A DNA stretch of 64,000 bases, from the NCBI GenBank assembly GCA_937907685.1, contig CALCXF010000019.1, forward strand, positions 40,420 to 104,419. Reading direction: 5' to 3'. The stretch is from an uncultured Nostocoides sp. GTDB taxonomy: Bacteria; Actinomycetota; Actinomycetes; Actinomycetales; Dermatophilaceae. The notes under the pieces are model-generated. The model had not been told where the DNA came from, ran no database searches, and saw nothing but the letters and a program-made list of their open reading frames with translations. Within the stretch, counting starts at the first letter, position 1; each line of letters begins with the position of its first letter. Below are positions 18,643-27,587 of this stretch, in pieces. Position numbers and translations under genes: made by a program.

Positions 18643-20145
18643 ATGGACCACCTGGAGGCCGACGTCGTCGTCGTGGGCTCCGGTATGGGCGGTGGCACCA
18701 CGGCCTGGGCCCTTGCGCAGCGGGGGGTCGACGTCCTGGTGCTGGAGCGGGGCGAGCGCATCCCTCGCGAGCCCGCGAACTGGTCCCCTGCCGAGGTCTT
18801 CCTCCAGCGGAGGTACAAGCCGGACGAGACGTGGGAGGACGGTCGCGGTCGCCCCTTCCGGCCTGGAGTCCACTACGTCGTCGGAGGCAACACCAAGGTG
18901 TACGGGGCGTCGCTGCCGCGGTTCCGCGAGTCCGACTTCGAGGAGGTTGGCCACCTGGACGGCATCTCGCCCGCGTGGCCGTTCCGCTACCCGGACCTCG
19001 AGCCGTACTACGGGGAGGCCGAGCGCCTGTATGCGGTTCACGGCAGCACCGGCGAGGACCCCACCGAGCCGTGGCGGAGCACGCCCTACCCGTATGCCGC
19101 GCTGCCGCACGAGCCGTACGTCGCCGACCTCGCGGAGCGGCTGCGCACCGCTGGGGTGCACCCCGCGTCGACGGCCATCGGGGTCGACCTGCGGCCCGGC
19201 GGGTCGTGTCTGCGCTGCGCGACGTGTGACGGCTTCCCGTGCCGGGTCGGAGCCAAGTCGGATGCGGAGGTCTGCGCCGTGGACCCCGCCCTCGCCGCGG
19301 GAGCCCGGCTGGCCACCGGTGTCCGGGTCACCCGCCTGCTCACCGACGGCTCCGGGCTGCGGGTCACGCACGCCGTGGGGGAGGGACCGAACGGTCCGGT
19401 GACGATCCACGGTCGGCGGTTCGTCGTCTCGGCCGGAGCCGCCAACTCGGCCGCCCTGCTCCTGGCGTCGGCCGGCCCCGAACACCCGGACGGCCTCGGC
19501 AACTCCTCGGGGCGGCTCGGCGCGAGTTTCATGATGCACAACAACGCCCACGTGGCGGCTGTCGACCTCTTCGGGCACAACGACGTCGTGTTCCAGAAGA
19601 CCCTGGCGGTGACCGACTGGTACGAGGACGGCGGCGACGGGCACCCCCTCGGCAGCCTCCAGACGATCGGCAAGGTGCAGGGCGTGATGATGAAGAGCTG
19701 GGCGACCCACGTCCCGCTCGCCGTACTTGACGCCGTCGCCCGCCGCTCCGTGGAGTGGCTCGTCATGGCCGAGGACCTGCCAGATCCGGCGAACCGGGTC
19801 ACGCTCACGGCCGCCGGCGGCATCCGCACGACTCGGGTGGCGCGCGGCACCCGGCAGCACCGAATCCTGCACCGGCGCGCCAAGCGGCTGCTCCGAGACG
19901 CCGGCTACGACGTGGTCGCGACGCAGTGGTTCGACATCAGCATGAACAGCCACATGTGCGGCACGGTGGTCGCGGGCCTCGACCCACGGGCGAGCGTCCT
20001 GGATAGGCACTGCAAGGCTCACGACCTGACGAACCTCTGGGTCGTGGACGCAGGCTTCTTCCCCTCCTCCGCCGCGATGAACCCCGCGTTGACCATTGCT
20101 GCGCAGGCTCTGCGGGTCGTCGCCGAGTCGGACCTCGCAGGGTGA
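18643..20145 (+). CDS. GMC-family oxidoreductase
   Basis: MDHLEADVVVVGSGMGGGTTAWALAQRGVDVLVLERGERIPREP ... C-terminal MCGTVVAGLDPRASVLD...LWVVDAGFFPSSAAMNPALTIAAQALRV. Confidence 0.92.
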   Translation: MDHLEADVVVVGSGMGGGTTAWALAQRGVDVLVLERGERIPREPANWSPAEVFLQRRYKPDETWEDGRGRPFRPGVHYVVGGNTKVYGASLPRFRESDFEEVGHLDGISPAWPFRYPDLEPYYGEAERLYAVHGSTGEDPTEPWRSTPYPYAALPHEPYVADLAERLRTAGVHPASTAIGVDLRPGGSCLRCATCDGFPCRVGAKSDAEVCAVDPALAAGARLATGVRVTRLLTDGSGLRVTHAVGEGPNGPVTIHGRRFVVSAGAANSAALLLASAGPEHPDGLGNSSGRLGASFMMHNNAHVAAVDLFGHNDVVFQKTLAVTDWYEDGGDGHPLGSLQTIGKVQGVMMKSWATHVPLAVLDAVARRSVEWLVMAEDLPDPANRVTLTAAGGIRTTRVARGTRQHRILHRRAKRLLRDAGYDVVATQWFDISMNSHMCGTVVAGLDPRASVLDRHCKAHDLTNLWVVDAGFFPSSAAMNPALTIAAQALRVVAESDLAG

Positions 20146-21483
20146 CGGATCACGCCATCCCCAGCCGGTCAACGGAGGCGCTTGAGAACGGTAGCTACGT
20201 CCGGTGGGCGTGGTGACCTCCAGCTCCCTGGGCCGATGGCATGGCGATCCCGTCGCCCTGGTGTGCCACCCCGGAGCCTCCTTCGCGTGGTTGCACCGAA
20301 CGCACTTGCCGTTGCCCTCGACGAAGTCGGTGGGCCCGCCGTCGCGGGCGGGGGTGGCATGGTCGGCGTGCGCGATGGCGGCTCCGCACCACGGGGTGGT
20401 GCACACGTCATCTCGCAGGATCAACATCCGGCGCAGCAAACCCGTGAAGAGCCGACGCCGTGAGTCCATCGCCACCAGATCCCGGCCGCTGGGCGAGGTG
20501 TAGAGCCGACGCAGCCACACGGATCCCTCATCGGCTCCGCGCAGCCACCAGCGGGCCACCGGCGCCGGAATGCTGCCGTGACCGGGGATACGGGCCGGTT
20601 CCATGACCGGCCGAGCCGGGTCGCCCGTGCCGGCCAGTGCCCGGTCGGTCATGACGAGGTGCACCTCGACCGGCTGAAGCATCCCCGGCTCGCGACCGGA
20701 GAGGGCCGCGAGTGCGGTGTCGGCAGCGACGGCTCCCAGGCCTCGGCCCTCGTGACGTTCGTCCGGACAGTGCCCGCTGACCACGGAGCGAGCGCGCGTC
20801 TGGAGCGCGGCCTGCGCCCCGGCCACCTCGACCATTGGCCCGAGGACCGTCAGGTACGCCATGCCGTCGGCGGCCCGCCGAACGCTGACCCGGCGGGATC
20901 GCACCGCCGCCTCCATCCGGCGCACCACCGACGCCGCGTCGAGCTCCGCAGCAACCCGGCGGGCGGCCCTGTCCGCCTCGGTCAAGCCGAGCCCTCCGAG
21001 CAGCGGACCGACCCGGCGGTCGACTTCGGCACGGTGGGCGACCGAGAGCCCCGATGTCGCCTGCGCCATCGCCGCCGCGTGCCGCTCCGAGCACTCCCCC
21101 GCCGCGAGCGCCGCCATCGTGGCCGGAAGGTGCGTCAATAGAGCCCGGCTCAAGCTGACGAAGCGGTCACCGAGAGTCGGTGACTCGCGCCGGGCCAACG
21201 CCACTTCCGACGCCACCGACCGCCCCACGTCGCGGGGGGCGATCTGCTCTCGGGACTCGTGAAGGGCATGCACGGCGCGGGCCTGTGCCGCCGACGAGGC
21301 ACCCTTGACGCGCTCGAGCTCGGCGATCAGGTTCACGCGCTCCCGGTCACTCAGAGCACCCGTGTCCACCGAGCCCAACCAGGTACGGAACGCCGTGACC
21401 GGCGCCGCGGAACGTGAATTGCCCTGTCCCCCAGCGTTGTCCGCGCCTACAGCACGTGCGTCGGGTCCTGTCTCTGCCCCCAT
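20146..21483 (-). CDS. DUF222/HNH endonuclease (13E12 repeat-like); no in-frame stop near the expected C-terminus, ORF remains open to 18556
   Basis: MGAETGPDARAVG...; HNH core DDVCTTPWCGAAIAHADHATPARDGGPTDFVEGNGKCVRCNHAKEAPGW, then GRSYRSQAPPL typical C-terminus; end coordinate is my approximation. Confidence 0.75.
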
Positions 21484-21602
21484 GAAGAGACCATACGACC
21501 CACCTCTGACACTGCCTCCAGCTTGGTCCGCGGGTGAGGCTCAGCAGCGTGATGGGCGAACTGGTGACAGCCAATCGCACTGTCATGCCGGCGGTCTCAA
21601 TG

Positions 21603-22805
21603 GGTCAGCGCAACACTTCCTTGATTCGACTGTGTCGAGGAGGTTGTCGTGGGTCATGGCGACTACGTGAGGTTGACGCCGCAGGCGATCGACCAGATGT
21701 GGGTGCGACTGAAAGCTGGTGAGGCGGCGAAGCCGACGGCTCGCGCGCTGGGGTTGTGCACCGGAACGGTGCGCGCGTATCTGATCCGCTGCGGCGGGAT
21801 CCGACCCGAAGCGAGGCGGCGTGCTGCGGACAGGTTGAGCTTGGCGGACCGCGAGGAGATCTCCCGCGGGCTGGCCGCGGGCGAGTCGATCCGGTCGATC
21901 GCGGCCCGGGTCGGCCGGGCGCCGTCGACGGTCAGCAGGGAGGTCAACGCCAACGGTGGCCGGCGCGGGTACCGAGCGGTGCGGGCCGACTACCGGGCCT
22001 GGGCACGGGCGACCCGGCCGAAGGCATGCAAGCTCTCCATGCAGCCGCGGCTGCGTGCGATCGTGGAGGAGAAGCTGGCTCAGCGCTGGTCACCGGAGCA
22101 GATCGCCGGCTGGCTGAAACGGACCTACCCCCAGGACCCACGGATGCAGGTGTCGCACGAGAGCATCTACCGCAGCTTGTACGTACAGTCCCGCGGCGCA
22201 CTGAACAAAGAGCTCACCCGGTACCTGCGCACCGGACGGGTTCTGCGCCGCCCCAAAGGAGTTCGCACCCCCGATGGTCGCGGCTCAAGGCCGAACACGG
22301 TCAACATCTCCGAGCGCCCACCCGAGGTCGCCGACCGGGCAGTACCCGGACACTGGGAAGGCGACCTGGTCTTCGGTAAGGGGATGAGCCCGGTAGCGAC
22401 CCTGGTCGAGCGCAAGACTCGCTACCTGATGCTGGTCGCCCTGCCGCGTGGGGACCACCGAGCCGACGCCGTTGCGCAGGCCCTGGCCGACGCCGTCACC
22501 ACGCTGCCCAAGCAGCTGGCCAAGACCCTCACGTGGGACCTCGGACACGAGATGGCCCAGCACCAGCAGTTCACCATCGCCACCGGTGTGCAGGTCTACT
22601 TCTGCGACCCGAAGTCGCCCTGGCAACGCGGCAGCAACGAGAACACCAACGGGCTGCTGCGTCAGTACCTGCCTCGCCGGCTCGACTTCCGCACCCTCAC
22701 CCAAACCGACTTCGACGCCATCGCCGAGGAGCTGAACAACCGACCTCGACAAACCCTGGGCTTCAAGACACCATCAGAATCACTGGCGGAGGCGTTGCGC
22801 TGACC
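21603..22805 (+). mobile_element. IS30-family insertion sequence bounded by 12-bp perfect inverted repeats GGTCAGCGCAAC / GTTGCGCTGACC
   Basis: Repeats read directly at 21603-21614 and 22794-22805 flanking the transposase ORF. Confidence 0.82.
21649..22803 (+). CDS. IS30-family transposase
   Basis: MGHGDYVRLTPQAIDQMWVRLKAGEAAKPTARALG...GRAPSTVSREVNANGGRRGYRA...GHWEGDLVFGKG...LTWDLGHEMAQHQQF...FCDPKSPWQRGSNENTNGLLRQYLP. Confidence 0.95.
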   Translation: MGHGDYVRLTPQAIDQMWVRLKAGEAAKPTARALGLCTGTVRAYLIRCGGIRPEARRRAADRLSLADREEISRGLAAGESIRSIAARVGRAPSTVSREVNANGGRRGYRAVRADYRAWARATRPKACKLSMQPRLRAIVEEKLAQRWSPEQIAGWLKRTYPQDPRMQVSHESIYRSLYVQSRGALNKELTRYLRTGRVLRRPKGVRTPDGRGSRPNTVNISERPPEVADRAVPGHWEGDLVFGKGMSPVATLVERKTRYLMLVALPRGDHRADAVAQALADAVTTLPKQLAKTLTWDLGHEMAQHQQFTIATGVQVYFCDPKSPWQRGSNENTNGLLRQYLPRRLDFRTLTQTDFDAIAEELNNRPRQTLGFKTPSESLAEALR

Positions 22806-22925
22806 GCCTGAACCCGCAGGCACGAGCGTGAACTTGCGATCGGCGCGAGTGACCGGTCGGGTGAACAGAGTCGGAGCGATCTCAGGCCCCATCGACGCTC
22901 TCGTGGCGGGTGGGGAGGTGAGGAG

Positions 22926-24198
22926 CTAGCCCGGGGCGTCGGACGTGGGGATCGCGGGCGGCCTGTTGCCGTGTTCCGGACGCTCGGCCATCTGATTGAG
23001 ACGACTAGCGAGTTTGCGGTCGTGGCTTCGTGAGGTGTGCACGGAGATAGCGCTGACCTTCGGGTCGGCATGGCCCACACGTGCTTGGAGTGTTTCCTGG
23101 CTAGCGCCGGCATCAGCGGCCAGTGTGTTGGCGGTATGTCTTGGGTCGTGCCAGGCCAGACCATCCATTCGTGACCGCACGCGTTGGCTGCGGACCTGCA
23201 AGCGGCGAGGACGGTGTGCCGGGAGAGTGGTTGTCCGTCCTTCCGGGTCAAGATGTGGTCCTGTGACTTCCACGGCTCTCGCTCGGCGATGTACTCGGCC
23301 ATCGCGTCGGTGACGTGCTGCGGCATGTGAACCAGGCGGATGCCCCGCTCTGACTTCGGTGGGCCGATCACAAGGCGAACCGGCGTCCCCACATACTGCG
23401 CTGTTTGCGCGATGCGCAGGATCCCCGCTGAGAGGTCGACGTCACCTCGTCTCAGGCCGGCTGCTTCACCGATGCGGAGTCCACACCAACCGGTCACCAA
23501 GGTGAGTGCGCGCCAGTTCGGAGGCATCTCAGCCATAAGCTCAGCGAGGTCCACGAGGGACAGCGCAACGGATTGGCGCGACGTCGCCGCGTGGCCAGCC
23601 CCCTGAGCCGACATGGGTTGCGCAGGATGATCTCGTCGTCTTCGGCCGTCTGCAGGATGGCCTTGAGGAGCCCGTACGCCTTCGTCCCTGCCGCGTCGTG
23701 ACCCATTGCGGAGAACTGCCCGCGCCACTGACGCACGGCGGCGGTCGTGACCTCGTCGAGGGGTAGAGCGCCGAACCTCGGCAGAATGTGGACGTCGAGC
23801 GAGTTGCGGTACCCCGCCCTGGTCGACGGTCGCAGCGCCGCGCCGGTAGAGGTCACCCTCGCTGCTAGCCATTGCTCCGCGTACACCGAAAGTGCGGCCA
23901 CGCCGCGCGGACTCGGCGGCGGCAGCTCTGAGGGCGCGCTCTTCTGGTGATACCCACTGTCCTCGGGTGATGAGGCGCCGTTCCTCGGCCAGCCAGGCTT
24001 GGGCGTCGCCCTTGGTTTGACAGGTTGTCGGGCCGACGTGGCGGACCATGTCGGGGCCAAGGAACCGTGCCTGCCAGCGGCCGGACGGAAGCTTGCGTGA
24101 GCTGCCAAGCCGCTGCGACCGGTCACGGCTCTCCCTCCACCACGTTCAGGCGATCCGCGTGCCCAATACGTGCCACATAAGGGGCACGTCGTGTCCAC
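22926..24198 (-). pseudogene. Tyrosine recombinase/integrase pseudogene, split over three frames
   Basis: Pieces in order: AWLAEERRLITRGQWVSPEERALR (frame of ORF 22763-24049); LSVYAEQWLAARV...LRPSTRAGYRNSLDVHILPRFGALPLDEVTTAAVRQW (frame of 23494-24198); ALTLVTGWCGLRIGEAAGLRRGDVDL (frame of 22763-24049); DGLAWHDPRHTANTLAADAGASQETLQARVGHADPKVSAISVHT (frame of 22926-23273). Confidence 0.88.
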
Positions 24199-24230
24199 TC
24201 AAGGCAGCTCGACCACTCCCCAATACGGCG

Positions 24231-24255
24231 AAACCCGCTGGTCAGAGCGGGTTTT
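24231..24255 (-). terminator. Rho-independent-like hairpin downstream of tRNA-Arg
   Basis: AAACCCGCT-ggtcag-AGCGGGTTT, 9-bp perfect stem flanked by T/A runs, directly 3' of the minus-strand tRNA. Confidence 0.8.
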
Positions 24256-24261
24256 CGTGCG

Positions 24262-24333
24262 TGCCCCCGGCAGGATTCGAACCTGCGACACCTTCTTTAG
24301 GAGAGAAGTGCTCTTCCCCTGAGCTACGAGGGC
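24262..24333 (-). tRNA. tRNA-Arg (anticodon CCT)
   Basis: Minus strand GCCCTCGTAGCTCAGGGGAAGAGCACTTCTCTCCTAAAGAAGGTGTCGCAGGTTCGAATCCTGCCGGGGGCA folds as a cloverleaf: acceptor GCCCTCG/CGGGGGC, anticodon stem CTTCT/AGAAG with loop CTCCTAA, T-arm GCAGG TTCGAAT CCTGC. Confidence 0.95.
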
Positions 24334-24435
24334 GGGGAGACCGCGGACCAGCCTACGGGACCGGATGAGCCTCTCGATGAGCACCAGATGAGCCGGATGC
24401 CGGTAGCGCGAGACGAGCCACGGCATACTGCCTCG

Positions 24436-24876
24436 ATGGAGTTCACGACCGAGCTGGAAGCCACCGGCGGGACGACGACCGGCTTCGTCGTCCCGGAGGA
24501 CGTGGTGGAGGCGCTGGGCGGCGGCCGACGGCCGAGGGTCGTCGCGACGGTCGCCGGCCACTCCTGGCGCACGAGCGTCGCATCCATGGGAGGCCGGTTC
24601 CTCCTCGGTGCAAGTGCGGCCGTCCGCGACGCCGCGGGAATCGCTGCGGGTGAGACGCACACCGTCGCGGTCGAGCTGGACACGGCGCCACGGACCGTCG
24701 ACGTTCCCGAGGACCTCGCGGCCGCACTGGCCGCCTCCACGGCTGCTGCCGCGGCGTGGCAGGGCCTGTCCTACAGCGAGCAGCGTTCACGGGTAGAGGC
24801 AGTCCTCGCCGCCAAGAAGCCCGAGACCCGGGGGCGACGGGTCGCCGCGACGATCGAGAAGCTGGAGGGCGGCTGA
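24436..24876 (+). CDS. DUF1905 / YdeI-OmpD-associated family protein
   Basis: MEFTTELEATGGTTTGFVVPEDVVEALGGGRRPRVVATVAGHSWRTSVASMGGRFLLGASAAVRDAAGIAAGETHTVAVELDTAPRTVDVPEDL...WQGLSYSEQRSRVEAV. Confidence 0.88.
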   Translation: MEFTTELEATGGTTTGFVVPEDVVEALGGGRRPRVVATVAGHSWRTSVASMGGRFLLGASAAVRDAAGIAAGETHTVAVELDTAPRTVDVPEDLAAALAASTAAAAAWQGLSYSEQRSRVEAVLAAKKPETRGRRVAATIEKLEGG

Positions 24877-24881
24877 CCGGG

Positions 24882-25457
24882 ATGACGACGATCGAGGCCG
24901 CGCTCGGAGACATCACCAGCCAAGAGGTCGACGCAGTCGTCAACGCCGCGAACTCCAGCCTGCTGGGAGGCGGCGGCGTCGACGGCGCGATCCATGCCGC
25001 CGCTGGTCCGTCGTTGCTCGAGGAGTGCCGGCGGCTCCGGGAGACGACCTTCCCCCACGGCCTTCCGGTAGGGGACGCGGTCGCCACCGGTGCAGGTGCC
25101 CTCCCGTGCCGCTGGGTGATCCACACGGTCGGTCCCAACCGGCACCGTGGTGAGACGGACCCTGTCCTCCTGGCGTCATGTTTCCGCCGCAGCCTCGGCG
25201 TCGCGCGCCAGGTCGGTGCCCGCACGGTTGCTGTCCCGGCGGTGGGCGCCGGAGCCTACGGCTGGGCTGCCCGAGACGTCGCGGAGGTGGCGGTGCGCAC
25301 CGTGCGGGACGACTGCGACGAGCGTCCGGGACTCACGCTCGTGCGCTTCGTCCTCTTCGGGGACCGGCTCCTCGCCGCGTTCGAGGAGGCGTTGGAGGAG
25401 GTGCTCGGCGCCCCGGGTGCGTTCCCGGACCGCACGACGCGGCGCCCCGAGCCCTGA
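24882..25457 (+). CDS. Macro domain protein (O-acetyl-ADP-ribose deacetylase-like)
   Basis: MTTIEAALGDITSQEVDAVVNAANSSLLGGGGVDGAIHAAAGPSLLEECRRL...LPCRWVIHTVGP...VPAVGAGAYGW. Confidence 0.95.
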   Translation: MTTIEAALGDITSQEVDAVVNAANSSLLGGGGVDGAIHAAAGPSLLEECRRLRETTFPHGLPVGDAVATGAGALPCRWVIHTVGPNRHRGETDPVLLASCFRRSLGVARQVGARTVAVPAVGAGAYGWAARDVAEVAVRTVRDDCDERPGLTLVRFVLFGDRLLAAFEEALEEVLGAPGAFPDRTTRRPEP

Positions 25458-25489
25458 GGGGCACGGGGCGCCGCGTGGGGAACGAGCGG

Positions 25490-26281
25490 TCAGAACCGGC
25501 CGTAGCCGGTGACACCTGAGAACAAGGGGCGCTCGGAGGTGAACTTGCCCTCTCGCGGCGAGTCGATCATCATGCCGTTGCCCGTGTAGATGCCGACGTG
25601 CCAGGCCGGGTATCCGTAGAAGACGAGGTCACCCGGCTGCGGGTCACTCACCGGCGTCGCAGCGGACTGCTGCGCGGAGGCGGTGCGAGGGATGGAGACA
25701 CCGGCCTTGCCGAAGACGTACTGGGTGAAGCCCGAGCAGTCGAAGCCCGCCGGGGTCTCACCACCGTAGACGTAGGCGATGCCGAGCAGGGTACGGGCGA
25801 TGTTGACGACCTCGCTGGAGGACTGCGCGACCGGTGCACTACGAGTCGTCGTCCGGCTCGCCGTGGGCGTGCTCGAGGTGGAGGTGCGCTCACGCACAGC
25901 CTCCTCCGCCGGCGCCGGGCGCGGCGCCGGCTTCGGCTTCGGCTTCGCGACGGCCTTGAGGCCCGCAACGCCGATGGCTTCGCTGGCCACCGGGGAGGCA
26001 GGTTCGGGCGCGACGATCGCGGGGGCCAGGCTGAGCGGGACCGGTTCGGCAGGCGCGGCACTCGCCGCGCTGGTCGCGGTGGCCCCCGTGGCTGTGGCGA
26101 CCTCGGAGGGGTTGGCCTGCGCGGGGAGCGAGAAGGTGGCGACCAGGCCGCCGGACGCCGCGAGCAGGGCCGACGCCTTGACGCTCGTCTCCCCCGCGCT
26201 GCGGAGGATCGTCGAGAGCTCGGTGACGGGGTTGTAGGGAGTGGCAGGGCGGTGCCGCCCGGCGCGGGTGTCGTTGACCAC
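25490..26281 (-). CDS. NlpC/P60 family peptidoglycan endopeptidase (GTG start)
   Basis: VVNDTRAGRHRPATPYNPVTELS...LLGIAYVYGGETPAGFDCSGFTQYVFGKAGVSIPRTASAQ...PQPGDLVFYGYPAWHVGIYTGNGMMIDSPREG. Confidence 0.93.
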   Translation of the reverse strand: MVNDTRAGRHRPATPYNPVTELSTILRSAGETSVKASALLAASGGLVATFSLPAQANPSEVATATGATATSAASAAPAEPVPLSLAPAIVAPEPASPVASEAIGVAGLKAVAKPKPKPAPRPAPAEEAVRERTSTSSTPTASRTTTRSAPVAQSSSEVVNIARTLLGIAYVYGGETPAGFDCSGFTQYVFGKAGVSIPRTASAQQSAATPVSDPQPGDLVFYGYPAWHVGIYTGNGMMIDSPREGKFTSERPLFSGVTGYGRF

Positions 26282-26295
26282 GGAGTACCTCTCAG

Positions 26296-26468
26296 TGCCT
26301 ACGGGGTGAGCTGTCGGGTTCGGGCTGAGGTTGCCCGGCCACCCGGTCGTCGTGACCCGGCTGGCTTCACCCCAAGGAGCCGTGCGTTCCGGCTCCACGA
26401 GTGGTTCCCCCGCTCCTGCCGGGCGGTGGTGCGCAGTTGACCTCGTGGCGGTGGCAGGACTCGGCGTC
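26296..26468 (-). promoter_or_regulatory. ydaO-yuaA (c-di-AMP) riboswitch
   Basis: Minus strand contains GCCGAGTCCTGCC ... GCGGGGGAACCAC ... TTGGGGTGAAGCC ... GGGCAACCTCAGCCCGAACCCGACAGCTCACCCCGTAGGC in the order of the ydaO consensus, immediately upstream of the NlpC/P60 gene. Confidence 0.9.
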
Positions 26469-26628
26469 CGCGGTGAGGACCCGCCTCCGGAGGAGGGGGC
26501 TCGAAAAACGTAGCACGGGCACCGGGCCAGATCACAAACAGGTCACGACGTGTTGAGGGCCGCCGTGCCGACTGTCGGCAGGGCGGCCCTCGAGGGCGGT
26601 TGGCCCGGTTCGCGCCGGGACGACGTGG

Positions 26629-27480
26629 TCAGTTGACCGTGACGTGCACGTGGTCGTAGTGGTTCGCCGTGGTGGACCCGCGGTCCTCCATGAGCTCCCA
26701 GGACGAACCTGGCTCCCAGTAGCGCTGCTCCCAGATGACGTACTGCACGTCGTAGGTCCCGGCGTTGGCCTGGACGAACGCGGCGATGGCGTCACCGGTC
26801 GACCCGTCAGTCATGAAGTCGACGGCCTGGCCCGTGCTGTGCTCGCCGGCGTTCGGGCGGTAGCCGCCGATCGAGTCGATGCCGAAGGTCCTCTGGACGG
26901 CCGTGCACAGGCGGGCGGCGTCCGGCACCAGGCCGAGGCTCGAGCACTTCGAGGAGATCCCGCTCGAGCTCACCGTCACGCTCGGCGAGGAGGAGCTCGA
27001 GCTGGAGCTCTCGGTGGCCCGCTCCGTCTCCGTCGGGGTCGGCGTGGGCTTCGGCTTGGGCTTCGCGACCGCCTTCACTCCCGCCACACCGACGGTCTCG
27101 GGGACGACGGGCGCCGCCTCCACGGGCGCTGAGACGGCCGGAGCCGGCGCAGCGGCGGGTCGGGCCTCGGACCTCGAGGCGCTCTGGAGGTCCGTGCGGT
27201 CCTGGGTGTCGGTGGTGCCGGTGACCGGCAGGCTCAGCGTGGCAGGGCTGGCGTCGACGGGCAGGGCGAGCGCGACGGCTGCACCGCCCACGACACCGGC
27301 GGTGGCGACGGACTTGGCGGCCCAGGCCGCGCCCACGCGCGGAAAACCGTCAGGGAGACGACGAACGGGGCCTGGGGCACGGCGGCGACCGGTGTGGCGA
27401 GGACGTGACACGAGGTTGAGATTGCCTTCCGAGGCGGGGACGAACCATGCCACCGTAGCCGCGTCAGGCCCCGAAGTCAC
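26629..27480 (-). CDS. Secreted cell-wall protein with M15-like/ARB_07466-type C-terminal domain
   Basis: N-terminal hydrophobic segment, Pro/Lys/Thr and Ser-rich linker, then GGYRPNAGEHSTGQAVDFMTDGS...TANHYDHVHVTVN (H-xxx-D...HxH). Confidence 0.82.
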   Translation of the reverse strand: MTSGPDAATVAWFVPASEGNLNLVSRPRHTGRRRAPGPVRRLPDGFPRVGAAWAAKSVATAGVVGGAAVALALPVDASPATLSLPVTGTTDTQDRTDLQSASRSEARPAAAPAPAVSAPVEAAPVVPETVGVAGVKAVAKPKPKPTPTPTETERATESSSSSSSSPSVTVSSSGISSKCSSLGLVPDAARLCTAVQRTFGIDSIGGYRPNAGEHSTGQAVDFMTDGSTGDAIAAFVQANAGTYDVQYVIWEQRYWEPGSSWELMEDRGSTTANHYDHVHVTVN

Positions 27481-27587
27481 ATTCCGGTAACGAGAAAGGT
27501 CTCACGTGTCGTGGCCCCCTGGCGCCTGGTCGCCTCTCCACCCGCCTGACCAGCGGCGTCAGGCGCGCTTTCAGCCTGAGGTTCCTC

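Noticed and set aside
20169-20411. ORF 20169-20411 minus as a frameshifted HNH C-terminus that restores a stop
   Set aside because: It is in a different frame from the intact HNH core, which continues uninterrupted; there is no evidence for a frameshift at the junction.
21484-24333. Prophage or intact integrative element
   Set aside because: No capsid, terminase, relaxase or replication genes; the integrase is dead and no cargo remains.
24882-25457. Macro-domain gene as the antitoxin of a DarTG toxin-antitoxin system
   Set aside because: No DarT-like ADP-ribosyltransferase next to it; the neighbour is a YdeI-like protein, and the domain looks like a generic stand-alone macro domain.
27481-27587. 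Second ydaO riboswitch before the M15-like cell-wall gene
   Set aside because: The upstream region is short and none of the ydaO signature segments could be read there.
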